From assembly GCF_001758465.1 (NCBI RefSeq), contig NZ_MJIC01000014.1:527986-591985 (forward strand): 64,000 bases of DNA, in the 5' to 3' direction. Within the stretch, counting starts at the first letter, position 1; each line of letters starts with the position of its first letter. The position numbers and the translations under genes are program-made. Source of the stretch: Marisediminitalea lipolytica (lineage in GTDB: Bacteria > Pseudomonadota > Gammaproteobacteria > Enterobacterales > Alteromonadaceae). The notes below the pieces were generated by a model. That model saw only the letters and a list, made by a program, of their open reading frames with translations, searched no databases and was not told where the DNA came from. Shown here piece after piece: positions 45,725 to 54,150 of the stretch.

Positions 45725-46723
45725 ATGAAGTCATATAAGAATCTCAGGTTTTGGATCTTAAGCTTGGTAACAGCGATACTGGTTATTAGCATAGTAAGTT
45801 TGATACCTCATGATGGTTACTTAAGATATCAGTTGCTTGATGTGGGAACCTATAAAAAATCAAAGTGGATATATGAACGTGTACACTTCAGTAAAACCCC
45901 CATCGATGTTGCTTTTTTTGGTACATCACATACATTGAACGGCATAGATAGTGAGCTTGTTGAGAAAAGTGTGAATGCTCAACTTGACACTCCTCGACAC
46001 GTAGTAAATTTTTCAATTCCACATTTTGGCCGGGATATGCACTACACACTTATTAAGCTTTTATTAGAAAAGCACAAACCAGAGCTTATCGTGTTAGAAC
46101 TCCGAGAGTCAGAAGCGAGAGATTTGCATCCTGGTACGCATTACCTCGCTGATTCACTAGATTTGCTAAATGCTCCCTTAATACTTAACCTTCGGTATCC
46201 AGGGAATATAATAAGAGTGCCGTCTAGAAATTTAAAATCTTTACTACATGAACTTGCTTATCCTTTTACTGACAAAGTTTTACGGAATGATGATGTAGCT
46301 GATCACAACAATATGGCATTGTCTTTTTATGATGGGCGAAGCAGAGATATTTTTATCAGCCGAGAGGAATTAGAAAAGCAACGTGCGGCTGAGCAAAAAG
46401 CAGCGCCATATAAGTATCAGCCATTACCTGAATGGAAGTCATACTTATTTTATAATGCAAATATTGAGTATCTGAAGAAAATTAAAGCACTAACAGACTC
46501 AAAAAACGTTCGATTAGCTCTTTTATTTTTGCCAGAATATGGAACTACTTCTATCCCATTGCGACACCCGCTGATTCAGAGGGATATACCGCTAATTAAG
46601 GCTCCGATGTCGTTTTATCAGCGTGACGATGTGTTTAACGACTTAGGCCATTTAAATAAACGGGGGGCAATTGTGATGTCTGAACTTGTAGCTGGAGAAA
46701 TTGTAGGGCGAATTGCTAACTAA
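45725..46723 (+). CDS. SGNH-like periplasmic protein, partner of second MBOAT
   Basis: 332 residues. A membrane anchor (about 9-27) is followed by VAFFGTSHTLNGIDSELVEKS (near residue 60), an SGNH-type block 1 with GTSH. VNFSIPHFGRDMHYTLIKLLL and IVLELRESEARDLHPG come next, and the C-terminal VFNDLGHLNKRGAIVMSEL supplies a D-x-x-H-like end (DLGH). This is consistent with an acyl-handling partner of the MBOAT just upstream. It shows little obvious identity to the partner of the first cassette, so the two pairs may target different positions. Confidence 0.72.
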   Translation: MKSYKNLRFWILSLVTAILVISIVSLIPHDGYLRYQLLDVGTYKKSKWIYERVHFSKTPIDVAFFGTSHTLNGIDSELVEKSVNAQLDTPRHVVNFSIPHFGRDMHYTLIKLLLEKHKPELIVLELRESEARDLHPGTHYLADSLDLLNAPLILNLRYPGNIIRVPSRNLKSLLHELAYPFTDKVLRNDDVADHNNMALSFYDGRSRDIFISREELEKQRAAEQKAAPYKYQPLPEWKSYLFYNANIEYLKKIKALTDSKNVRLALLFLPEYGTTSIPLRHPLIQRDIPLIKAPMSFYQRDDVFNDLGHLNKRGAIVMSELVAGEIVGRIAN

Positions 46724-46919
46724 GCTGGCTGGTATTGCCTTTTTTTTATTATTACTATGCTTTTTGCAACCCATCAGGTTCCAAGTGAATATAACATGTA
46801 TTTTCTAATTGTTAGTTCGTACACATGGTTAAAGATACTTCTAAAATCAGGCTCGTGATACCCACATTATTAAATCCTCTTAAAATCCATTGTTTAGAAA
46901 ATTATATTGGAAAACTACA

Positions 46920-47765
46920 ATGAACTCACTGCCCATATCCGTCGTGATTAACACCAAGAACGAAGAAAACAATATTGAACGGGTGCTTAAAAGCGTGTCT
47001 CAATGGATCGATGAAATTATCATTTGTGATATGCACAGCACAGATAAAACTATTGAGATTGCAAAAAGTTACAATTGTGTAATAACGTATTATGACGATA
47101 TTGGCTATGTTGAGCCGGCCAGGAAATTTGCTATTGAAGCTGCTACGAATGAGTGGATACTTTTACTAGATGCTGATGAAGTTGTTGATAGTCGGCTTAG
47201 AGAGTGGATTAAGAGCACTTTTCAGGCACCGGATGAGCTGGATTTTGATGGTGTTGAATTACCATGGATCCAATACATGTCAGGAAAAAAAATTGAGTAT
47301 TCCGATTTTGGTAATCAGCGACATATGAGGCTGTTTAGAAAATCAAAGTTTAAATTCTCTGATATGATCCACAGTCGAAGACAAGCTATTGGTGATGTAA
47401 AAATAATTACTTTGTCTAAAGAGCAAGTTGGTTTAGTTCACTTTAACTGTGCTAGTTTTAGGCATTTTTTGAGTAAGATTAATCACTATGCTTATGTTGA
47501 GGCACAAGACGTAGTTGAAGAAAAAGGGCAATACACGCTAACGGTTAGTAAAGGTATAATTGCATTTGTAAGGAGTTTCGTAAAAACCTTCATTAAGCTT
47601 AAAGGTTACAAGGACGGTATTCATGGATTACATATATCTTTATGCATGGGGCTGTATAGCTTTCTTGTAAGGAGTTATGCTAATGAAATTTATCATCGAG
47701 GTAATGAAAAATTAATCTATAAACTATACGATGAAGAAGCAGAGAAATTAACGAGTAAAAAATAG
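46920..47765 (+). CDS. Glycosyltransferase family 2 protein (WaaE/KdtX-like)
   Basis: 281 residues from ATG 46920. A TTG at 46890 would add ten residues without similarity to the family. LPISVVINTKNEENNIERVLKSVSQWIDEIIICDMHSTDKT and WILLLDADEVVD are typical of the GT2 group that includes lipopolysaccharide core beta-glucosyltransferases. The IHSRRQAIGDVK and HFNCASFRHFLSKINHYA stretches also fit. It follows a gap of 196 bases in which I see no other gene. Confidence 0.85.
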   Translation: MNSLPISVVINTKNEENNIERVLKSVSQWIDEIIICDMHSTDKTIEIAKSYNCVITYYDDIGYVEPARKFAIEAATNEWILLLDADEVVDSRLREWIKSTFQAPDELDFDGVELPWIQYMSGKKIEYSDFGNQRHMRLFRKSKFKFSDMIHSRRQAIGDVKIITLSKEQVGLVHFNCASFRHFLSKINHYAYVEAQDVVEEKGQYTLTVSKGIIAFVRSFVKTFIKLKGYKDGIHGLHISLCMGLYSFLVRSYANEIYHRGNEKLIYKLYDEEAEKLTSKK

Positions 47766-47820
47766 TGTCAAATGTAAGTGAGTTAGCCACTAGTAGCCTA
47801 ATTATAACGAGAACAATAAT

Positions 47821-48657
47821 ATGCTTTTAAAAGAGCTTGCAAAAACGATATTTAAAGCGTTAAAACCTTTAAAAACAACAGATTTTGATGATTTGTTGAG
47901 TGTGGCAGATACTCTTCAGGAAGACACTAAAACGGATAATTATCAGGTTCATTTTCTTTGGGTGGAAGGTACGTTATCAACACTCGAATTATTATGTATT
48001 AACAGTTTTGCTAAAAATGGCTTTGACGTAATTCTTTGGCACTATGGTGACATCACTAATCCGCCCGAAAATGTCAGTTTAAAGGACGGAAGAGAGTTGA
48101 TAAATGAAGATCGCATTTTCACTTATTCAAATGGAAGTTTGGCTGGATTTGCAGATTTATTCCGTTATAAAGTTCTGAGTGTATATGGTGGTATCTGGGC
48201 TGATACAGATGTTATTTGTCTAACTTCAAAAAAGCAGTTTTCGCAAAATAAGCAGCCTATTCTCGTATCAGAAAAGCTGAACGGAATTATTAAAGTGAAC
48301 AACAATTTTATTTTTTGGCCTAACCCTATTAAAGGTGACTTTATTGATTTAGCTTATTCATTTTCTGATGCGTTCCTGCCGGATAAACAATATTGGGGTG
48401 ATTGTGGCCCGAAGCTTTTGCATTCTTTAGCAATAAATTATCCGCATTTGACCCCGCGAATTATGTCTCCTTCATTTTGTAATCCATTTGAGCATACCAA
48501 ATGCCCATCGATATTAATTACGCCTAATACAAAAATAGCAGAATCAACCCTCTTTCTTCACTGTTACAATGAGACTTGGAGAAGAAATAAAGTGGATAAA
48601 AATGCTTCATTTCCAGAAAGTAGTATAATCGGCCGTTTATCTAAATTATATCTGTAG
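47821..48657 (+). CDS. GT32-like glycosyltransferase (capsular/TcdB-type DXD fold)
   Basis: 278 residues. The central segment GSLAGFADLFRYKVLSVYGGIWADTDVICL contains the DXD metal motif (ADTDV) and the preceding Arg/Tyr residues typical of Gly_transf_sug enzymes. FLWVEGTLSTLELLCINSFAKNGFDVILWHYGD is the expected first strand and linker. No membrane span. It is followed 14 bases later by a sulfotransferase gene with which it is probably co-transcribed. The sugar is unknown. Confidence 0.85.
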   Translation: MLLKELAKTIFKALKPLKTTDFDDLLSVADTLQEDTKTDNYQVHFLWVEGTLSTLELLCINSFAKNGFDVILWHYGDITNPPENVSLKDGRELINEDRIFTYSNGSLAGFADLFRYKVLSVYGGIWADTDVICLTSKKQFSQNKQPILVSEKLNGIIKVNNNFIFWPNPIKGDFIDLAYSFSDAFLPDKQYWGDCGPKLLHSLAINYPHLTPRIMSPSFCNPFEHTKCPSILITPNTKIAESTLFLHCYNETWRRNKVDKNASFPESSIIGRLSKLYL

Positions 48658-48671
48658 AGAGGGGGGATGAG

Positions 48672-49349
48672 GTGTTAGCGGAAAAAATTTATTTTTTTAA
48701 GGAATTGGGTTTTTCTTCACTATTCAGAAGCAACTTCGAGAATAAAAAAATAAGCGATATTGCTTATTTTAAATCCAAACTCAAGCCTTACGTAGATGAT
48801 AGCAATATATTATTTATTCATGTACCAAAAGCAGCAGGAACTAGTCTTGTAAAATCAATTTATAAAAGACAAGACTGGTGTCATCTCACCTATCAAGATT
48901 ATGAAAAAATATTTGATGGTTTAATTTTCAATAGTTTTTTTAAGTTTTCTTTCGTTCGAAATCCTTATTCAAGATTTATTTCAAGTTATAATTATTTAAA
49001 GCGCTCGCAACTGTTCTTCGACAAGATCTGGACTAACAGTAATATTGGAGATAAGTCAATAAGTGAACTTTTAGCCATTTTTAATGATTTAGATAATGTA
49101 GACAACTTAGCAATTGATCATTTTCGTCGTCAGAGTTATTTTCTAAATGGCCCTGTTGACTTTTTAGGCAGACAAGAGTCTTTTAATGATGATTTAATCA
49201 AATTAAGCGCTCTTATTGGTAAGGATATAACAAATATTCGTGAAAATGTAAGCGATGACGTTAACAAAGAACCTCTATGCTCTAAAGATAAAGCCATTAT
49301 AGAGAAAATATACCACTCTGATTTCGAATTATATGAAACACGAAATTAA
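48672..49349 (+). CDS. Sulfotransferase family 2-type protein
   Basis: 225 residues. The GTG start at 48672 follows a purine-rich GAGGGGGGATGAG. The PAPS-binding loop is LFIHVPKAAGTSLVKSIY (5'-phosphosulfate loop, near residue 55), and the 3'-phosphate site is FVRNPYSRFISSYNYL. These identify a Golgi-type carbohydrate sulfotransferase relative. It lacks a membrane anchor, so it would act on a cytoplasmic lipid-linked sugar. It is smaller than many relatives but both nucleotide motifs are complete. Confidence 0.86.
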   Translation: MLAEKIYFFKELGFSSLFRSNFENKKISDIAYFKSKLKPYVDDSNILFIHVPKAAGTSLVKSIYKRQDWCHLTYQDYEKIFDGLIFNSFFKFSFVRNPYSRFISSYNYLKRSQLFFDKIWTNSNIGDKSISELLAIFNDLDNVDNLAIDHFRRQSYFLNGPVDFLGRQESFNDDLIKLSALIGKDITNIRENVSDDVNKEPLCSKDKAIIEKIYHSDFELYETRN

Positions 49350-49438
49350 ATATGTTTCTACTTAGCTTTATGTGATTAAAATAAGACTTTAAGGCGGGAA
49401 GAATTTAGCCGGTTAAGTTAATTTCAAGGAAACTAAAT

Positions 49439-50530
49439 TTGTCTGAAGTACGCAGTCAGATATTGTCTATTCAGGTATTACGAGCAATAGCAGCAACCTT
49501 AGTAGTTGTTGGTCACATCCTTTCAAGACTTGGTCATATCTACGGTAACAATAGCTTCATGTTATTTTTTGATTCGATCTACAGTTGCGGAGTTGATCTG
49601 TTTTTTGTTATCAGTGGTTTTATCATGATAATGATCTCAAAAGACAAACAATATTCTAATAAAGAAGCCCTTTCGTTTATTAAAAAGCGTTTTATTCGGA
49701 TTTACCCAATTTATTGGATAGCTACTGCCGGACTCGTTTTTTTATTATTAGTGCAGTTTCAATTAAATCAAGACAGTTCTGTCCTTGAAAGAATAGGTAA
49801 CTGGCAGTTTTTACTCAAGTCTTTCCTTTTAATCCCTGTGGTCGATCCGGCGGGTAATTATTTTCCAATTTTACAAGTAGGTTGGACTTTAATATTTGAG
49901 ATATTTTTCTATATTTTGTTCTTCGTGAGTTTGTTTTTTACAAAAAGTTACTTCTCTCGTTTGGTTTTTTTATCAGTAATAATCTTTTCATTAGTGCTTT
50001 TACAAATAAGCTTGCAAGAATATTCATTAGTATTGCTTAGCTATTATGGAAGTACTATCGTAGGTGAATTTTTGCTCGGTTGTTTAATTGCTTTTATAGT
50101 TAATAAAAATGGTACGTGTACTATCAGTACAGGTATCGTAATTACTTCTATAGGTGCGCTATTCTTAATTCTGTCAGGATTTCTCCCTGAAGACTATCAT
50201 AGTAGCCATTTAGGTGAAGTGCGTTTTATTAAATGGGGAATCCCGGCTGCAATATTATTGTACGGCGCTCTATCTCTAGAAGCCCTAACGCCAAGAAGTA
50301 GTTGGCTTGTTTTACTTGGTGACTCCTCTTATTCCCTTTATTTATTCCATACAGCAATAATCCTGCCTGTTACTGCTGAAGTTTTTAACTTGATGAATTT
50401 ATATGAAACTCTGGGTCTGGCGGTCACTGCAGTAGTGTTTTTAATCATTTGTATTCTAGGCTCATTATTAATACACAAACTTCTTGAACTACCACTAACG
50501 CGTGCTTTATATCGTGTACTGTTGAAGTAA
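49439..50530 (+). CDS. Acyltransferase family 3 (OafA/Exo-like) membrane protein
   Basis: 363 residues with about ten spans. The TTG start at 49439 has AAGGA upstream. The family start is clear: ILSIQVLRAIAATLVVVGHILSRLG, with catalytic-type His in VVGHI. CGVDLFFVISGFIMIMISK and RFIRIYPIYWIA follow, then LGDSSYSLYLFHTAIILP near the end. These proteins transfer acetyl or succinyl groups to sugars across the membrane. It is the third O-acylation enzyme in this region and ends the rightward genes. Confidence 0.92.
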   Translation: MSEVRSQILSIQVLRAIAATLVVVGHILSRLGHIYGNNSFMLFFDSIYSCGVDLFFVISGFIMIMISKDKQYSNKEALSFIKKRFIRIYPIYWIATAGLVFLLLVQFQLNQDSSVLERIGNWQFLLKSFLLIPVVDPAGNYFPILQVGWTLIFEIFFYILFFVSLFFTKSYFSRLVFLSVIIFSLVLLQISLQEYSLVLLSYYGSTIVGEFLLGCLIAFIVNKNGTCTISTGIVITSIGALFLILSGFLPEDYHSSHLGEVRFIKWGIPAAILLYGALSLEALTPRSSWLVLLGDSSYSLYLFHTAIILPVTAEVFNLMNLYETLGLAVTAVVFLIICILGSLLIHKLLELPLTRALYRVLLK

Positions 50531-50566
50531 TTGAAAAGGCGAATACAAAAGTTTTCTCAGTTAACT

Positions 50567-51310
50567 TCATTCAAATAATTTTTTATAAAAAGCGCAGTGG
50601 TGAGAAATCTTTTCACTAACAAAATCGCTCTCTATTAATGAAAGAATATCCTTTTCTTTTTCGAGTTTATTTGTCCAGACAGGAGATAAATTTTTATCTC
50701 CAATTCCAATAAATTCTGTAATAGCAGGTATTTTTTCGTCTATTTCACTTGTTTTAACAATAATACACTTATCTGATGGAATTTTACTGAACAGAATTTC
50801 ATATTGTTCCGCATATTGTTTTAGATAAGCTTCAAGTGAGAAAAGGCCATGTTCCTCTAAAATTTTCTCTTCTTTAGCAAACCCATTAAAATGACGGCTC
50901 CAAATGTAATCTCTGTATTTTTTCCACTCTGGAGGTGATTTATAGTGATGGTAATTCAATCGACTTTTTAGCCAGGATTTAGGCTCTCGCACGGTAACCA
51001 CAAACCTCGCTTCTGGGTAGAGATCAGTAAGAAAAGGGGCGAGGTAGCCAAGGGGATGTGACGACTCTAGCTCTAGAAACAGACGCTTGTCTCGTTTTTG
51101 TAGTTCTTTTCTGACCACATTTTCGCTAATGCTGTTTTGCAGAAATTCTATAACGAGATTCGTAGTTTGTGTAACTTCAGGTTCATGGGCGGCTCTTATA
51201 CATTGAGAATACACATGAGAGATTGATGTTGTGCCAGTCTTGGCTGCACCAACACAATATACATGGCATTGTCGGTCACGAAATAAATTTCTAATTCTAT
51301 TAATTGGCAT
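50567..51310 (-). CDS. Sulfotransferase-like protein, second copy
   Basis: 247 residues. HVYCVGAAKTGTTSISHVYSQ is the 5'-phosphosulfate-binding loop, and RFVVTVREPKSWLKSRLNYH is the 3'-phosphate site. The intermediate ELESSHPLGYLAPFLTDLYPEA is normal for the family. It shares no obvious identity with the sulfotransferase at 48.7 kb, so two distinct sulfation steps are possible. Its ATG overlaps the upstream stop by one base (TAATG on the minus strand). It is the last gene of the leftward operon. Confidence 0.85.
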   Translation of the reverse strand: MPINRIRNLFRDRQCHVYCVGAAKTGTTSISHVYSQCIRAAHEPEVTQTTNLVIEFLQNSISENVVRKELQKRDKRLFLELESSHPLGYLAPFLTDLYPEARFVVTVREPKSWLKSRLNYHHYKSPPEWKKYRDYIWSRHFNGFAKEEKILEEHGLFSLEAYLKQYAEQYEILFSKIPSDKCIIVKTSEIDEKIPAITEFIGIGDKNLSPVWTNKLEKEKDILSLIESDFVSEKISHHCAFYKKLFE

Positions 51311-52140
51311 TAAGATAGCGCCTTATTTTTGAATGATTCAATTGCCGCTAAAACATCTGAAGTCTTGGATTCAAATACGCTATCATTACTTAATGTTGGA
51401 GTCTTAGTGGCTACTTTTCGCAATATATTTTCAATTTTATTAGTCTTTATTATTGTTTTTATTTTATCCAACATGCCTGACTTTTGAGTTTCCCATATAG
51501 GCGGGAGTTCTATCGCGTCGTAGTCTAAGCCCATGGATTGGGTCCAATCCTGCCACTTAAAGCTAAGAATTTGATGCGAGGTAACGACGGGAATCCAAGG
51601 CGTTCTATAAGAATCCGCAAAGATTGCGCCATGCATTGCTGATGTTATTAAAAGTTGACTGTTGGCTATTTTAGTAAATATATCCTGTTCATGGTCACTA
51701 GGAGAGATATAGTCCATTCCAATGCCAAGCACTATCCTTTTAAGGGCTGGTGAATCCATGGTGATATGGGGCATAAATGATACTGGGGCGCTACTCTCTG
51801 ATTTTTCAACGGGTCTCAACTTCGGGATAAGAATAGCAGGGTCCGTAATTGCCTTACCCATTGGCTGAGATAAATACTTTGCTGTCAGTGGGCCTCGTAA
51901 GAACTCTATGTTCATCTTTTCTCTAAGCTTAAAGGAACCGGTATCATAGCCAAAGCCACTACCTAACACATGATACTCATCTGCCTTTGGCAGGTTTTCG
52001 TTGAGGACAGTACCGATCCCTACCAGTAAAGAATTTGGGTATTTTTCTAATGCTTCATTACCAAGGGTTTCTTTCCAGAACCATTTGTTTATTTCATCTC
52101 CAATATTTTTTTTCTCACAAATATGGTGGTGTATTTTCAC
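51310..52140 (-). CDS. Polysaccharide pyruvyltransferase family protein
   Basis: 276 residues. NIGDEINKWFWKETLG at the N-terminus and YHVLGSGFGYDTGSFKLREKMNIEFLRGPLTAKYL are typical of the WcaK/CsaB-type pyruvyltransferase fold. Near the middle, LLITSAMHGAIFADSYRTPWIPV gives the conserved S-x-R/MHG segment. These enzymes add pyruvate ketals from phosphoenolpyruvate to sugars. It lies 40 bases after the GT2 gene and overlaps the sulfotransferase gene by one base. Pyruvylation is inferred from the family; some members use other donors. Confidence 0.82.
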   Translation of the reverse strand: MKIHHHICEKKNIGDEINKWFWKETLGNEALEKYPNSLLVGIGTVLNENLPKADEYHVLGSGFGYDTGSFKLREKMNIEFLRGPLTAKYLSQPMGKAITDPAILIPKLRPVEKSESSAPVSFMPHITMDSPALKRIVLGIGMDYISPSDHEQDIFTKIANSQLLITSAMHGAIFADSYRTPWIPVVTSHQILSFKWQDWTQSMGLDYDAIELPPIWETQKSGMLDKIKTIIKTNKIENILRKVATKTPTLSNDSVFESKTSDVLAAIESFKNKALS

Positions 52141-52180
52141 TTGGATTCCTAATTTACTGTATTGGTAATAGTCATTGATT

Positions 52181-53170
52181 TTAGATTTTGAAGGCTTTCT
52201 TGAACAATATTAGCGTACATTTAGCGAACCACTTTAAGGAAAACCTACAAACGAGTGCTTTTAATGCGTAATATGCAGCTGAATCGATATCATTCTCGCT
52301 TAATCTGGCTTCGGTGATTTTTTTCATTACGTCACTGGTTTCTTTAAGCATTCTTTCTCGCGGTTCGACCCCGTTAAATAGGGATTTCTGGTAAAGAGTT
52401 AATTGATAGAACAGTTTTTTGTTTAAATCTATCGAAGTGGATGCCGTGTTCTTAGTTGGGATGAAATGACGGGATACAACTTTTGTTGTTACAAGTGTCG
52501 CCTTCGATTTATTTAAGAGACGGAAGTAAAATTCTTTGTCTTCTTCGTAATGAATCGTTTCGTCAAAGCCAGCTACTTGGTTAAATAAGCCTTTCATCAC
52601 AATAGTACAGTTCAAATGGCAAAACTGCCCTTTTTGTAGAAGCTTGTAAGAGTCAACAAGGTAGGTATCGTTGGACAGTGTATTGATCGAAATCTCACTA
52701 AAATTAATGTTCTCGATCCAAATGCTGTTGTTTCTAATTGGTTTGTCTAAGTCATTGTCGCGGATAGCTTCTTGCTGGGAAAGGTAGACTTTGCTATCGA
52801 GGCAGTTATTTAGATAAGTGAAAGCCGTATTTAAATGTGTGTTATCTATCCACTCATCATCGTCATCTAAAAAGGCGATGATTTCGCTTGTAGTCTGATA
52901 TACACCATAGTTTCTTGCAGCACTTGGGCCAAATGCAGAAGTACCCTCAGGAGCCCTTAATGCGAAATATTTAATCTTCGACTGTTCTATGGCGGTTAAT
53001 TGTTGATACCAAATTTTCGTCGAATTCGTCTTCCCGGTATCAACTAACACGATTTCCCAATGAGTTAAGGTTTGTTCTCTAACGGAATTGATCGCACGCT
53101 CGAGTAAATGTACACGATCGCGGGTCGGGATAATAACCGAAATTTTGCTTTCAGCTTCAGTTACAGTCAT
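52181..53170 (-). CDS. Glycosyltransferase family 2 protein
   Basis: 329 residues of GT-A fold. ISVIIPTRDRVHLLERAINSV starts the domain; RNYGVYQTTSEIIAFLDDDDEW is the metal- and nucleotide-binding DDD motif; FDETIHYEEDKEFYFRLL is the usual acid/base region. No membrane span. Its ATG overlaps the preceding stop (ATGA, 53167-53170), so it is coupled to the deacetylase-like gene. Substrate unknown. Confidence 0.88.
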   Translation of the reverse strand: MTVTEAESKISVIIPTRDRVHLLERAINSVREQTLTHWEIVLVDTGKTNSTKIWYQQLTAIEQSKIKYFALRAPEGTSAFGPSAARNYGVYQTTSEIIAFLDDDDEWIDNTHLNTAFTYLNNCLDSKVYLSQQEAIRDNDLDKPIRNNSIWIENINFSEISINTLSNDTYLVDSYKLLQKGQFCHLNCTIVMKGLFNQVAGFDETIHYEEDKEFYFRLLNKSKATLVTTKVVSRHFIPTKNTASTSIDLNKKLFYQLTLYQKSLFNGVEPRERMLKETSDVMKKITEARLSENDIDSAAYYALKALVCRFSLKWFAKCTLILFKKAFKI

Positions 53171-54114
53171 TGTTTTGCAGAACTCAGCGTTTTGTGTCGG
53201 AGATTTTTGACATTATTTAGATAGTTAAAAGCATCCTGCTCAAATGTTTTTAATGAAACCTCGTCCTGAGTGTAGGGCGTTATTCCAGCCTTTACTGTTG
53301 AAGAATGAAAAGAGAAGATCAGGTGGCCTACGCCAATTCTGATCAAAGATTCAGTTAATAACCCCATTTCTTTAGCATTAAAGCCTTCGGGTGACAATCT
53401 CACTTTACTTACACCAAGTAACCTCAATAATACTTTGCCCAGGAAGCTGTTATTGAGTCTGTCCAGGTTACCTGGTGTTTTATTCAGATAGTCGGTAAAA
53501 AAAGGTAGATAACTTATAAAACCGGTGCTGTGAGGAATGCAACGAATACCTTCAATCATCACTTCATCGTTATTGTACTTTGAGAAATCAGGCCCTTCCT
53601 GATAGCCGTAATCAGTGAATGGCGTAATACTTAAATCTACTTTGTAGCCTAACTCTTTGAGAATTTTATGACTGTTCTTGCCAATACCGTAGCGGCCCGC
53701 TAAGTAAGTAGTAGGGCGGTAGCCGGTATGTAATTCGATTAGGTCAGTAAGCGCAGAGAGCTTTGTCTTTTCGATATCCTCAGGCAAATTGCCGGGGTAA
53801 GAGTCACGCTCTTGAATTTGGTCTTCATTGGCGAAAGGAGGGTTCACCCAGGGGTGTAGATGAGCCGCGAATTCGATGTTGTCAGTATGATTCTTCTTAA
53901 AGTGACGAATTACATTCTGACCTTCATCAGAGCTGACAAATGCATAGTCCATAGCAAACACAATATTTGCGCCTATCGCGAGCAATTGTTCGCAAAACTG
54001 AACAAGCTCCTTGCCATGGCTGACCCGGTTATTTGAAGCAAAGAAGCCACTATCCCAGTTGAACTCTTCTTCGGTATGGATAACTACAGACAATTTCGTT
54101 TCTTTAGTATTCAT
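53167..54114 (-). CDS. Polysaccharide deacetylase-like protein (WalW-like)
   Basis: 315 residues from ATG 54114; an in-frame ATG at 54135 adds seven residues and neither has a strong ribosome site. LSVVIHTEEEFNWDSGF replaces the usual deacetylase DD motif and is characteristic of a subgroup annotated WalW. EFAAHLHPWVNPPF carries the metal-type H-x-H, and TTYLAGRYGIGKNSHKILKELGYKVDLSITP is the NodB-type Arg/Asp region. No signal peptide, so a cytosolic lipid-linked or small-molecule substrate is likely. Activity is uncertain because the motifs depart from standard enzymes. Confidence 0.7.
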   Translation of the reverse strand: MNTKETKLSVVIHTEEEFNWDSGFFASNNRVSHGKELVQFCEQLLAIGANIVFAMDYAFVSSDEGQNVIRHFKKNHTDNIEFAAHLHPWVNPPFANEDQIQERDSYPGNLPEDIEKTKLSALTDLIELHTGYRPTTYLAGRYGIGKNSHKILKELGYKVDLSITPFTDYGYQEGPDFSKYNNDEVMIEGIRCIPHSTGFISYLPFFTDYLNKTPGNLDRLNNSFLGKVLLRLLGVSKVRLSPEGFNAKEMGLLTESLIRIGVGHLIFSFHSSTVKAGITPYTQDEVSLKTFEQDAFNYLNNVKNLRHKTLSSAKQ

Positions 54115-54150
54115 TAGGCCAACACTTTTGAACATCCAAGCGTAATTATA

